A stretch of DNA of 15,777 bases, taken from the NCBI GenBank assembly GCA_037447655.1, contig JBBHKE010000806.1, positions 57,501 through 73,277 on the forward strand, in the 5' to 3' direction. This document shows positions 1-9,551 of the stretch, piece after piece. The notes under the pieces are model-generated. The model was not told where the DNA came from, searched no databases, and was given only the letters and a program-made list of their open reading frames with translations. Each line of letters opens with the position of its first letter. Position 1 is the first letter of the stretch. A program made the translations under genes and the position numbers. The DNA is from Zygnema cylindricum. Lineage: Eukaryota; Streptophyta; Zygnematophyceae; Zygnematales; Zygnemataceae.

Positions 1-782
1 GAAAGCCGGAGAAGGATAGAGAGAGACGGAGAGAGAGAGAGGGAGAAGGGCGTATCACTATATAATTCATCACCCTTAATTTGGTTTTCTATGACAAGTA
101 TATAACTATTATCAGTGCTAACTGACATGAAGGTTTGTCGAAAATCCCAGATTAGGTGTGTTTTCATAAATTGTACTAAACTCGTATAGGTAATTCACCA
201 CAAAAAATCATCGAACAACACTAGTTCAGCAATAGTGTAGGGCACACTAATGGTGGTAAGCAGTACAAAGACCTATTCTTGGCTGATATAACCACGACAA
301 TTAAGCATATATATATATATGGGTTTCCCCTTCCCACAATCAAAAAAGAGGTGATTTTGTCTAAAAGGGCAGAAAAAATCATACACAGGAAGAAAACGTA
401 CGAATAATAAAACAAAAATTTGAGTTATTTCTTAGTTGATATGGAAGCAGCTCAACATCCGCCATATACTGTAATAAGAGGAAACATAATCCCCCTTTCA
501 CCAAACAACTCTACCAATATTTGTCGTTTCACATAAAAAGGTTGGGAGTAAAATAAAACCACGATATTCTAATTCAGACTCCAAAATTCTGTAAAACTAT
601 GTCATTGAGAACAAAATGTGACCAAAATAGAATAGAAACTGAGAGGTATATCAAGTTTTGTTGACTATGTCCACCAACATGTGGGAGAAGAATTTGTCTT
701 TGTAACATTGTGAAAATGCTACACGAGGAATAAAAGAAGATCAAAATGTGCGGAGCAAGAGAGAAAGAGAGAGAGGGGAGAG

Positions 783-817
<35 letters not shown>

Positions 818-832
818 ATAGAGAGAACTTAC
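1..832. other. BOP1 intron 9 (no exon recognised)
   Basis: On the minus strand this follows the GTAAGT donor at 832-827. I found no further BOP1 WD40 coding sequence here, so the next exon must lie beyond the left edge. Content: a GA-rich stretch at 1-60, an AT dinucleotide run at 308-320, and a GA microsatellite beside the donor. Short open frames are AT-rich or simple-sequence and are not credible genes. Confidence 0.6.
757..829. repeat. GA/CT microsatellite next to the BOP1 exon 9 donor
   Basis: Imperfect (GA)n on the plus strand, so CT-rich in the BOP1 transcript, starting within a few bases of the exon 9 donor inside intron 9. Confidence 0.9.
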
Positions 833-3800
833 ACAGCAACTGCCAAAATAGACAAGTGTGGAACAGGATTCCACGCTATTTGACGAATTCTGTTGCCCAT
901 TTGCCACACTTTGCAACACCGTCCCGTTTGAATTTCCCATAAACGAACTGTTCCATCTTTTGATCCTGTAAAGAGTAAAACGTCTCATAACCGTCAATCA
1001 CTCACCATCAATAAAAACATTCTCTGTACTTATCGTCCAATGAAAACAAAGTCAAAAAGATCAGCCTTACTAGGTACGTGTCAATGTGCTACCAAATTAT
1101 CTATGGAACAACACATAACGTACAAAACAGATGAAAGAGGGGGAGAGGGGGAGGGGAGGGAAGGGAGAAAGGAGAGAAGAAGAGAGAGGGAAGAAGTCGG
1201 AAAGGAGATAGAGACTGACAAGACCAAGTTTCGAAATCCCAATCAGGTCGAATTGCGAGCCATTGTCCTGATGAGTCCGTTGCAATAGAGGATACAGCAG
1301 AAGTATGGCCTTTATATTCAAGAGAGAGAGTGGTAGGGAATGGTTGAAGAGCTCGTGGTTGAGGTAGCTTTGGTATTAAACTTTCGGGGTCAATATTAAT
1401 CTGCAATATGAAGGTAGAAATACCAGGGTAGAAATGTCAATATGGGAGGGAATATGGGTCATGAGTAAACAGATTTACTAAAAGAATCTAATCTATACAG
1501 ACATTGATTCTACATTAGAATGAACTTTTTTAAGGAGAAACAAAAACCAGCACAAAACTTGAACTTTTCCTATGCATCAGTCTGATAAGGAATGCTGAAT
1601 TCAGAGAAAAAAAATTAGGAACATGTCCCAAAATAAACATAAAATAAAATAAAACAGAAGAAAAGAAAAAAAGAAAGAATTACAACGTCTTACCCTCTTT
1701 TTTCGAGTTCGAGGACAGAGATAAAGGTCCAAGCATCGTTCAAATCGTTCCTTGATAAAATCAGCATATGCAGGAACACTTCTTAAAGATTCAAACCTAA
1801 AAAAGAGAAAAAAAAACACGAAAAACAACAGAAGTATTATTTCATAAGTGACCTAAAAAATCGACCAGAAAATGATATTAGCCGAAAAATCAAAATTAGT
1901 TAGGGAAAGTGCATACAAATGATTGTGAGGGAGGGAGGTCCATACTGTTTGGGAATAAATTTGGGCCGATCTTCTTCATACATTAATTCGTATCCCTTCA
2001 CTTCCTCTTCTGTGGGAATATACTCAATAGGAGGATTGTAGGACTCCTCGTGACCTGCAAATAGTATTCAAGAAAAAATTATCTTCACGAAACGTTTCTA
2101 TAATGGACAAAGATATCTCGAGAGTGAAACTAAAAAAAGAATAACTTAACTACAGGACCTGTAAATTTCATTCAAGGAAAATATGTCTTCACAAAACAAT
2201 TTTTATGATGGTCAAATATGTCCCTCTAATAGGGCAAATTACATATGCCAAAGATACTGCCATTACTGTCAGTAACCAAAGTAATGGTCGTTTGTACGAA
2301 ACCTGCACCTGAAACGAAAATAACAGGAAATAACGTGAAATTAACCACTATTATTGTCTGTCTTGCAAGTAATTTACTCTTAACCTCCAGTAAAAACTAA
2401 CCGTAACACTACTGTTGCAAGTTGGTAATCGCGGTAGTCCCTTTTTCATTTTTTTTCAAACACTTTATGCTTCCAGCCAGATTTTTTTTTCTCTTTTTGT
2501 TTTTTTCTTTTTTTCTTTGCCTTCTATTTTTGTATTTTTGCTCGTCCCTTTTTTTTTTGATGACGGCCTTCGCTGTACTCTCTGTACAAAACTTAGTACT
2601 TTTCTTACTAAATCATAGTTTTTCAGTAACTGCGGTGTGTGACGGTTGTCTGTAGACAGTTGAACTGTGTTTGCTGCAATTTGCAGTAATTTCAACATAT
2701 ATAATTACCCTACTGAAATATAGGACCTGTAAATAACATTTGAGAAAAATATGTCTTCACAAAACGTTTCTATCATGGACAAAGATGTCCCTCTAAAGAA
2801 AGACTAACTTAATTAATGCCCATAGGACCCGCAAATAGTGTTCAGGAAAAAAAGTGTCTTCACAAAACTTTTTAATAATAAAAAATTGTCTATTAACGAA
2901 AAAAATAGTTCACCTGACGCCCATGGTTTCTTATTCAGATAATGGGCATACATTGTCGATGTGACGCACTATTTTTCTGGAATTTAAACACCTCTTACCG
3001 TTATTAGAATGGATCCATATTTTGTAATGCCCATCGCTAAGAGTTCCGTTGTGAATTAGAGTGGACCACATCCATTTATTGTGTGGGTATGTCAAAAAAA
3101 TCATGCTTTCATTATCCTTGATAACCAGACATTATCATAGTACACTTCTCCGAGATCAGGTGCACTCCACACACCTACTCATACATTGTGGTATGCAAGC
3201 AAATTTGGCAAATTAACTGTTCCAAAGACAAAAAAAAAAAAAAAAGGAGGACATAAAAACCCACAAAAAAACCCCACCATACCTGGTAATTTTGTTTTTG
3301 GAGGAGGAATATAAGCCAAACCACTGACTGTCTTCTGCGCAGTCTTTAAATCATCGCCCCAGAGAAGGTACACTTTTGGCTTTTCTGGAGGCTTATCCAG
3401 TTTAATCCAGCCTTTTCGGAGAGCACGGACAAGTTTAACCACCTGCAATCAGAAAAAACCAGAAGATAAACAACAACATGAACCTCAAAAACTAATATAT
3501 AAACACCCATACAAACCTCAAGAAAAACAACAATATAAAACCTCAATTACCAATATAAAATTAGCAATACAAACCTCAGAAACCAATATATAAACGAAAA
3601 TGCAAACCTCTAACACCAATATATAAGCAGTAATATTCAAAAATTATGCATAAACAACAATATGAAGTTCCAAAACAATATATAAACAACAATATAAACC
3701 TCAAAAACCAATATATAAATGACAGATGATAACAGTGGAAAAAGTAAGAGAAAGCTCAGAAAACAAGAGATAAATCAATCAGGACACTAACATGACATTA

Positions 3801-6800
3801 CTTTGAAGTACACAAAGGAACTTAGATTCACAACATCAACGCTATACAGTTAAGGGACAGACTGAAGAGAGAAGGATATAAAAAAAAAGTAACACAAAAA
3901 CAATGAGGGGGGGGGGGAAGCAGGGAGGGAAGGAAGGAGGATAGGAGGTAGAAAGGAAACTCTAAAACAAGAACTCTCTTTTGGTTATGGAAACATACGC
4001 ACCATTTTGGCTTCCCATTTGGAAGGAATGAAGCGTCTTTTAGGCTCTGGAGCATTAGAAAGTGGGTGACCCTTGTCTTCCCAATCAAACCAATCTACAT
4101 AAGGCTGTAAATCCCCCAACAACGAGGCTCATTCAGTTCTGTGTAACTTGAAAGTCAATTTAGTTCCAATTAGTTTGTCAAGTTCTGAAGAAGGATAAGT
4201 TCTCCCCGAAAACAACCTTGTACAAATTGCATTTCAATATAAAGCAGCCTGAAAGATTTACAAAGACATTTTGTTTTTAGCATTGTTGCTAAAACCAGTC
4301 AAAGTAAAAGTCTGGCAAGACTTTTAACTGTATTTTGGGAACAAAAATATTTGCAAGTTTGTAATCAAGTTATTTTAAACTACAAAAGCAGATCCATGAT
4401 AAATTAATCGTTTAGATAAAAGTCATTTGCACCACATTAAACCAGATTTTCTCACCTCGTAAGGATTAACCTCTGCGTGCGGCAATCTACCTTGTCGGAT
4501 TCTGCGAATCATTCTTAGTTCTTCTTTGGTTAGCTGCACTTCTTCATCGTTGTATTCATCATACACAGTTTTCCTGTAACCGAAAAAGGAAATAGGAAAA
4601 GGAAAAAGAGAAGGGAAAAAGGAAAAAGGAATATATCCAAAAAAGGAATATTTTCAGTATGATTAGACCCGTACGCCATTTTGTTATGTACTAGTCAAGG
4701 GAGAAAAAGAGGAGGAGTGTTACATGAATATAGTAGAACTTCTACAGCCTAGATGCAAGAAGATCGTCTAAAAATGCAATAAGATCCTGAAAACCACATC
4801 AAGAGCAGACACCTCAAAAACTAAAAACGGACACTGGAGAAAACATCAAAGAACCACTACCCAATTTGGACTTCGTGAACTGCAAGTACGAGGTGAGAAT
4901 GTTCGTGGGTCCTTGCTAACATCACTTTGTTGTGATTAGAAAATTGGCTGTACACCTTGGTAAAAATATATAATCCATCTGCAATCCTGAATGCAGTTGC
5001 TATTATGTTTGTCTGGACTTCTTTATAGCATTATACTTCCAGTATCTAGGGAACCAGCTTATAGGGTAGTCCTCAGTCTTCCTCCCACTATCAATCAATC
5101 AATCTCAACCACTTTAGTTTTCCAGCAATCAATGTGCATGTGAGTGTGTGAGAGAAAAAGAGAGAGAGAGAGGAGAGGGGAGAAGAGAGAGAGTAGTCTA
5201 GTCTCCGATAGCCAAAAACCGAAAGCTTCTGATGCTCGAGCTTGAATTTTTTTTCAACAGAAAAACAAAATAATAAGAAATTTGAGTAGGAAAAACGCAC
5301 CAGTCATTGGCATTATCGCTGCGCGCTAAGAATTTGTCTAATGCATCTTTGCGAATTTTTTTTATGATTTTCTTTCCATCTTTATCAAAGCCTATGTGCT
5401 CCTCCTCTTTGTACCACACCAAGGGCACGTCACCGACGGTATTCCTTGAGGGCCTCTGCAGGTGCAAGACCATACAGTGATTACGGAATAATGTGACCAT
5501 AAAGTTATTAAACAAAGAGCTACGACCATCAAATGATTAAACAAATAATTATGACCATAAAGTGATTGAGCGAAGAATTGTGACCATCAAATGATTAATC
5601 AAAGTATTATGACCATAAATTGATTAAATGAAGAATCATGATCACGTAAGCAAAGAGCAACCTATGCAAAGAATTATGTATTGTAGATTCATTTCCGTAC
5701 AAGAACATCACTAAGATGTCCACACTTCCTTAACAGATTTTTCTTGAAACGATTTACTTTTTGCTTAGAAAGTTACATCTTACAACAAGAAAAGGCCTTG
5801 TCTAAAAATACTGAGTGAAACACAATAATCGCATATCGCAACAAAACAAACATTGAAGCAGTTCACTGTATATCGCAATTAACGTTAATGTTTTTTTCCC
5901 CTTTTAAATAAGCTCATCTCATGCACAAGTGTCAGATTTTCATTTAGAGACTTTCAAACAGAACTTTCCATTGTATTCGACGATTAATAATCCGACAAGT
6001 GTGGCCGAATTTAATGAACTTAATGGCTGAAAAAAATATAACACTCCTTTTGATACATGGTGTAGTCCACAAAGATTTAGCTGTAAGTCGAAACTGGTTC
6101 ATGTGCGAAAAAATGCCACCTAAAATTAGTCTGATCTAGGCTATTGATAATGAACAATGTAATGCAATTAAGGCACTAAATGTCAACAGCAGTATTTAAC
6201 ATTTGTTCTATATTGACTAGTCATTAAATTAATCCATTGCTTTTGTGAATGTATGGTCATAGAATGTGCAACTTAAATTTAACAATGGCCAAAAAAAAAA
6301 ACTAGCGGGCATTTTTATATTCAAAATTCAATTTTGACATTTATTACATTCTTACATTATGTTATACAACATTACTAATTAATAAGATTTCAATTGTTAT
6401 TTTGCTTGTAATATTTCAAAACGAGCCTACAAAGTATGCTTATTTACTTCCAAAACATGCCTATTTACAAAATATGCTTCTAATAAAATATGCCTATATT
6501 CTGCCTGCCAAAAAAACATCATGCAGTGTAGAATGAGAAAGGCAAATGCGGGAAAGAAGAAACGTACTTCATCTTCAGATGTATCACTTTCGTCTAATTT
6601 CCGTACACCTCCTTCAGGTCCTCTCTCCGCTCCCTCCTGGACCTTTCCCTCTCCTCTCTCTCCTTCTGAGTCAGAGCTATCCCTCTCCCTCGCCATATCT
6701 TCCAAATGATCTTTCCTTGCTTTCACATAGTCCAAAACAGCATCACCAACCTCTCTGTCTATTTCGTCTTCACTAACTTCTTCCCCATCCTCATCCTCGT

Positions 6801-7071
6801 CCTCTTCCTCTTCCTCTTCCTCATCCTCATCCTCATCCTCTCCTTCTTCTTCTTCTCCTCCCTCGTATGCCTTTTCGTCATCCTCTTCCTCCTCTTCTCC
6901 ATCTTCTTCATCTTCTTCATCTTCATCCTCCGAATTATAATTAGGGTTGACCTTACCCTCTGAACCCTTCATTAAACCCTCAATTTGTCTTTCCTCTCCT
7001 TCTTCGTCGTCAGGTGGAGGCGGCGCTGGAGCACTTCTCCCAACATCTTTCCTTTTCATTCTCGCCACCAT
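833..7071 (-). CDS. BOP1: BOP1/Erb1 ribosome biogenesis protein, exons 1-9 (3' end outside window)
   Basis: Nucleolar WD40 protein. In the known PeBoW complex (Pes1-Bop1-WDR12; yeast Nop7-Erb1-Ytm1) it is needed for 27S/32S pre-rRNA processing and 60S assembly. Exons on the minus strand: 6568-7071, 5301-5455, 4456-4573, 4003-4104, 3283-3442, 1946-2054, 1694-1796, ~1250-1400 and 833-965; frames join across all of them, giving about 511 residues. Residues 1-168 are an acidic Glu/Asp tail. The BOP1NT domain follows from about residue 170 ([63 protein letters not shown]). The first WD40 repeat starts near residue 443 (YKGHTSAV, then [10 protein letters not shown] in exon 9). The start codon has A at -3 and G at +4, and a second Met follows at residue 5. 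The remaining WD40 repeats, about a third of the usual protein, lie left of the window. The exon 8 donor is anomalous (see findings); all other junctions are GT-AG. Confidence 0.93.
1133..1198. repeat. G-rich purine tract in BOP1 intron 8
   Basis: Runs of G5, G5, G4, G3 and G3 separated by one to three purines on the plus strand (template strand of BOP1), followed by GA-rich sequence. It satisfies the pattern for a DNA G-quadruplex. Confidence 0.75.
2052..2900 (-). repeat. Tandem ~87-104 bp units carrying copies of the BOP1 exon 6 acceptor
   Basis: Four diverged units begin at 2052, 2156, 2724 and 2826 with GACCTG or GACCCG, and share the later blocks GTCTTCACAAAAC and GGACAAAGAT. The first unit overlaps the true exon 6 acceptor (minus strand TTTGCAG then GTCAC). 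Other units carry TTTACAGGTCC or TTTGCGGGTCC. The second unit is interrupted by the element at 2232-2710. Confidence 0.75.
2232..2710. mobile_element. TA-flanked MITE-like insertion (479 bp)
   Basis: Imperfect terminal inverted repeats, GGGCAAATTACATATG at the left and GGGTAATTATATATG read inward from the right, flanked by TA on both sides (2230-2231, 2711-2712). It interrupts unit 2 of the tandem array in BOP1 intron 5; removing it restores a unit of about 87 bp. It has no transposase frame. A TA target duplication suggests Tc1/mariner (Stowaway-like) mobilisation. The interior has a T-rich tract at 2482-2560. Confidence 0.55.
3462..3722. repeat. 33-bp minisatellite in BOP1 intron 4
   Basis: Degenerate units of about 33 bp built on CCTCAAAAACCAATATATAA, roughly seven copies, starting about 20 bp upstream (in transcript sense) of the exon 5 acceptor. 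Open frames across it are repeat artefacts. Confidence 0.8.
3905..3958. repeat. Poly-G/purine tract in BOP1 intron 4
   Basis: An 11-base G run at 3907-3917 followed by GGGA/GGAA repeats on the plus strand, hence a C/T-rich tract in the BOP1 transcript about 45 bp after the exon 4 donor. Confidence 0.8.
4581..4650. repeat. GGAAAAA repeat at the BOP1 exon 3 acceptor
   Basis: Tandem GGAAAAA-type units on the plus strand. In the transcript they form the long pyrimidine tract of the exon 3 acceptor (TTACAG at 4579-4574). Confidence 0.75.
5155..5195. repeat. GA microsatellite in BOP1 intron 2
   Basis: Imperfect (GA)n, plus strand, about 105 bp inside the exon 2 donor. Confidence 0.85.
5464..5637. 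repeat. 29-bp minisatellite abutting the BOP1 exon 2 acceptor
   Basis: Six 29-bp units at 5464, 5493, 5522, 5551, 5580 and 5609, built on ATGACCATAAAGTGATTAAA, with a partial seventh. The last unit in transcript sense ends 8 bp before the CAG of the exon 2 acceptor (5458-5456). There are no spacers, so it is not a CRISPR array. Confidence 0.85.
5864..6062. mobile_element. Degenerate TA-type MITE (copy E) in BOP1 intron 1
   Basis: Ends match the family seen at 7780-9551: the left end is CACTGTATATCGCAATTAACG and the right end finishes in ATACATGGTG followed by TA. The inner parts keep the T-run and the AAGTGT motif but are diverged. The left flank is TT, so the TA duplication is decayed on that side. 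No coding capacity. Confidence 0.5.
6569..6960 (-). repeat. Low-complexity GAG/GAT coding tract in BOP1 exon 1
   Basis: Acidic Glu/Asp tract coded by repetitive GAG, GAA and GAT codons, densest at 6770-6930. An acidic N-terminal tail is normal for BOP1/Erb1. It produces spurious Leu/Phe/Ser open frames on the other strand. Confidence 0.8.
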
Positions 7072-7114
7072 GGTTTTTATTCCAAAAGAGGACTACCAAT
7101 GAACGGAAAAGAAA

Positions 7115-7122
7115 TTAGGGTT
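7115..7122 (-). promoter_or_regulatory. Telo-box AACCCTAA upstream of BOP1
   Basis: Exact AACCCTAA on the minus strand, 44-51 bp upstream of the BOP1 ATG. Telo-boxes are known promoter elements of plant ribosomal-protein and ribosome-biogenesis genes, which fits BOP1. An eight-base match alone is weak evidence. Confidence 0.4.
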
Positions 7123-7418
7123 CAGGAAAAAATTTAAGAACCAGGGACTGAGTCTTGACAAAACAAAGGAAAAAAAATAAAGGAACGAAGAAAAGAGGAG
7201 AGAGGGAGAAGCAGAGGGGAGAGGAGAAAGCAAGGTAGAGGGAAAGAAAATTGATAATGTTGAACAAAGTAACAGGAAAGGAAAAAAACAAGGGAAATTG
7301 ATGCAAGTTTTTTGGATTTTAGTAAAGGAGAAAGCCAGAGAGAAATTTAGTACGTCTCTCGGTTGAATTGCTTGCTTAATTTGTTTGTATGTCATGCTTG
7401 AAAGTTTGAAAGTGAAAA

Positions 7419-7506
7419 GGGTTCATAAAGTGCGAGTTTCGTGCGGGATTCTGAATAGTGAAGGGTTCCTAAAGTACGAGTTTCGTGCGGGATTCGGAAA
7501 AATGAA
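7419..7506. repeat. 44-bp direct duplication in the intergenic region
   Basis: Two adjacent copies of a 44-bp unit (GGGTTCATAAAGTGCGAG and CGTGCGGGATT blocks) about 350-435 bp upstream of the BOP1 ATG; a third partial copy follows. Possibly within the BOP1 promoter; function unknown. Confidence 0.85.
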
Positions 7507-7558
7507 GGGAAAATTTAGTGTTGCATGCAGATCGCAATCAATGACGATTTGACTGTCT

Positions 7559-7566
7559 AACCCTAA
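7559..7566 (+). promoter_or_regulatory. Second telo-box AACCCTAA, opposite orientation
   Basis: Exact AACCCTAA on the plus strand, about 490 bp upstream of the BOP1 ATG. It faces away from BOP1, toward ARPC5, and precedes the first transposon. It may be chance. Confidence 0.3.
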
Positions 7567-7724
7567 AAAAATAATACATATCGACTCTCGTTAAACCCGT
7601 CGATATACACCACTAGGACGATTTCCGTATGTCGAATCGATGTATAGAATGTAAGAAACTCAGAAAGTGCCGCAATTTCCTATGGATATTCCACAAATCA
7701 GCGTATCTGCGAAAAAATCCAGTA

Positions 7725-7777
7725 CGCTGTGTATCGCTACGAGTGTTAAGTGGTGAAAAATACATTAACACAAGGTG
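7725..7777. mobile_element. Internally deleted MITE remnant
   Basis: 53 bp: the left part CGCTGTGTATCGCTACGAGT matches the MITE left end, and the right part AAGTGGTGAAAAATACATTA matches the right half. It follows a TA and is joined directly to copy A. Confidence 0.5.
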
Positions 7778-7779
7778 TG

Positions 7780-7994
7780 CACCGCAAATCGCTATTAATG
7801 CTAATGTTTTTTTTGCCACTTAATACATCTTTTCTCCGTACGCACATGTCGAATTGTGGATCTGAGGGTGGGATTGAAAGATATGATTCTCAGCTTCCTA
7901 TTGGCGGTCTCAAATTGAAAATTGAACAAGTGTTTACAGAGAAAAGATGATTTAAGTGGCGAAATATTATCAGCACTAATAGCGATACACGGCG
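7780..7994. mobile_element. TA-type MITE copy A (215 bp)
   Basis: Inverted repeats of about 80 bp: CACCGCAAATCGCTATTA at the left, and CGCCGTGTATCGCTATTA read inward from the right, then TTGCCACTT and TCTTTTCTC blocks in both arms. Followed by TA; the left flank is TG (decayed). No transposase. Family placement as Tc1/mariner-like rests only on the TA flank. Confidence 0.7.
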
Positions 7995-8033
7995 TAGTGT
8001 CGATAAAGTTGTACATCGCTACGGGCCTACGGT

Positions 8034-8494
8034 CAGAGGTCGTAAACGGTCAACCGAAACCATGACCGATTGTTAACCGACCGCCCGCGTCGGATCCGGA
8101 ACGGATTCGGTTGCCAAATTTGGGGGGCCGGGTGGATTCGGGGGGTTGATTCACAGAAAAAAAAAAATGGTTACGGTCGGGCAAGCAAAAAACCTAAAAA
8201 AATGAAAATTTTGTACTGTCCATGCAATCCAACATTATTGTACTTTGTACTTTTGTTATCGTGGAAGGTATACGGGAGATGTACCACTAATTTTGTACTT
8301 ATTCGGGTACGGGCGGGTACGATTAGTCGCAAGAAATTGATTTTCGGTTAACTTTTATTTTCGTAAACGCGTTTCGGGTAACGATTAACAATTAGGAGCG
8401 TGACATAACCCGGTCGGGCGTCGGTTACTCCTATTTTTAAAAAAAAAAAACGGTCGGCCTCGGTTATCTAAAATTTTGACTTTTACGACCTTTG
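8034..8494. mobile_element. hAT-like non-autonomous element 1 (461 bp)
   Basis: Termini CAGAGGTCGTAAA (left) and CAAAGGTCGTAAA (inward from the right) are inverted repeats with one mismatch. A perfect 8-bp target duplication CCTACGGT flanks it (8026-8033 and 8495-8502), the mark of hAT transposition. Subterminal regions are rich in CCG and ACCCG-type motifs. It has no transposase; a 93-codon open frame inside is not conserved in element 2. Confidence 0.8.
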
Positions 8495-8510
8495 CCTACG
8501 GTACCGAAAT

Positions 8511-8978
8511 CAGAGGTCGCAAACGGTTGCCCGAATCCGTACCCGACCGTTACCCGACTGCCCGCTTCGGATCCGGAACGGATTCGGGTGCCAAATTTTG
8601 GGGGCCGAGCAGATTCGGGCGGGTGATTCACAAAAAATAAATAAAAAACGGGTATGGTCGGGTAAGCAAAATACGAAAAAAAATTGAAGGTTATGTACTG
8701 TCCATACTATCCAGCATTATTGTACTTTGTACTTTTGGTATTGTGGAAAGTATGAGAGAGATGTACCATCAATTTTGTACTTATTCGGGTACGGGCGGAT
8801 ACGGGTAATCGCGGGAAATCGAGTTTCGGTTAAACTTTTATTTTCGTAAAAGCGTATCGGGTAACGGTTAACAATTTAGGAGCGTGACATAACCCGGTCG
8901 GGTATCGGGTGGTCAGATTTTGAAAAAACCAAATTTTTCGGTTTCGGTTATGTAAAATTTTGACTTTTGCGACCTCTG
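8511..8978. mobile_element. hAT-like non-autonomous element 2 (468 bp)
   Basis: A direct, diverged copy of element 1 with perfect 13-bp inverted ends CAGAGGTCGCAAA. It starts 8 bp after the target duplication of element 1. Flanking octamers (ACCGAAAT, ACGAGTGT) differ, so its own target duplication is lost or one side has been rearranged. Confidence 0.75.
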
Positions 8979-9000
8979 ACGAGTGTTAACACAAGGTGTA

Positions 9001-9216
9001 CACCGTGAATCGCTATTAGTGTTTATAATTTTATCGCCTCTGAAATCGCCTTTTCTCCGTACACAGTCGTTCGATTTGCACATGGAGACCGCCAATCGGA
9101 AGGTGACGATCTTGGATTTCAATTGCAACCGTCAGATCCATAATTGGACATATGTGTACGAGAAAAGATGTTCAAAGTGGCGAAAAAAACATTAACACTG
9201 ATAGCGATACACGGTG
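9001..9216. mobile_element. TA-type MITE copy B (216 bp)
   Basis: Ends CACCGTGAATCGCTATTAGT and, inward from the right, CACCGTGTATCGCTATCAGT, with TA on both sides (8999-9000, 9217-9218). Long imperfect inverted repeat; no coding capacity. Its outer flanks (GTGTTAACACAAGGTG at the left, TGTCGATAAAGTTGTA at the right) match those of copy A, so both sit in a duplicated larger unit. Confidence 0.75.
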
Positions 9217-9218
9217 TA

Positions 9219-9332
9219 CTGTCGATAAAGTTGTATATCGCGGCCAAAATGACACTATCCGATACAAATTTTGTGACCAACAAATGACGCTTGGTTCTGC
9301 CATCCCATTGGCCATTGTTCATTCCTCTGCTA
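9219..9332 (+). other. Only non-transposon sequence between MITE B and MITE C
   Basis: About 114 bp, containing CCATTGG (9305-9311, a CCAAT box in reverse). It could be old ARPC5 promoter sequence pushed away from the gene by MITE C. Weak inference. Confidence 0.25.
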
Positions 9333-9551
9333 CACTGTGAACCTCTATTAGTATCGATAATTTTTTCGCCACTTTAAAACATCTTTTCTCCGTACACACT
9401 TGCTGGATCGTGGATCTGTCGGTTGCGATTTAAAGCCAAGATTATCACCTTCCGATTGGCGGCCCCCATGTGCAAATCGAAAATGTGTGTACGGAGAAAA
9501 AATGTTTTAAAGTGGCGAAAAAGTTATCAACACTAATAGCGATACACGGTG
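9333..9551. mobile_element. TA-type MITE copy C (219 bp), ~120 bp upstream of ARPC5
   Basis: Ends CACTGTGAACCTCTATTAGT and, inward from the right, CACCGTGTATCGCTATTAGT; TA on both sides (9331-9332, 9552-9553). The arms share TTCGCCACTTTAAAACAT and TTTTCTCCGTACACA. It lies just upstream of the ARPC5 start, so it probably overlaps the promoter. Confidence 0.75.

Noticed and set aside
1290-1302. GTATCCTCT as a U12-type donor for BOP1 intron 8
   Set aside because: It would remove part of the conserved WD40 repeat and put exon 9 out of frame, and no U12 branch-point motif precedes the acceptor.
5464-5637. Regular 29-bp repeats resembling a CRISPR array
   Set aside because: Units are directly adjacent with no spacers, are diverged, and lie in a eukaryotic intron.
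6546-6963. Plus-strand open frames opposite BOP1 exon 1
   Set aside because: They are the complement of the acidic GAG/GAT tract and give only Leu/Phe/Ser low-complexity peptides.
8070-8351. 93-codon frame inside hAT element 1
   Set aside because: Not preserved in the sister element and unlike any transposase segment I know.
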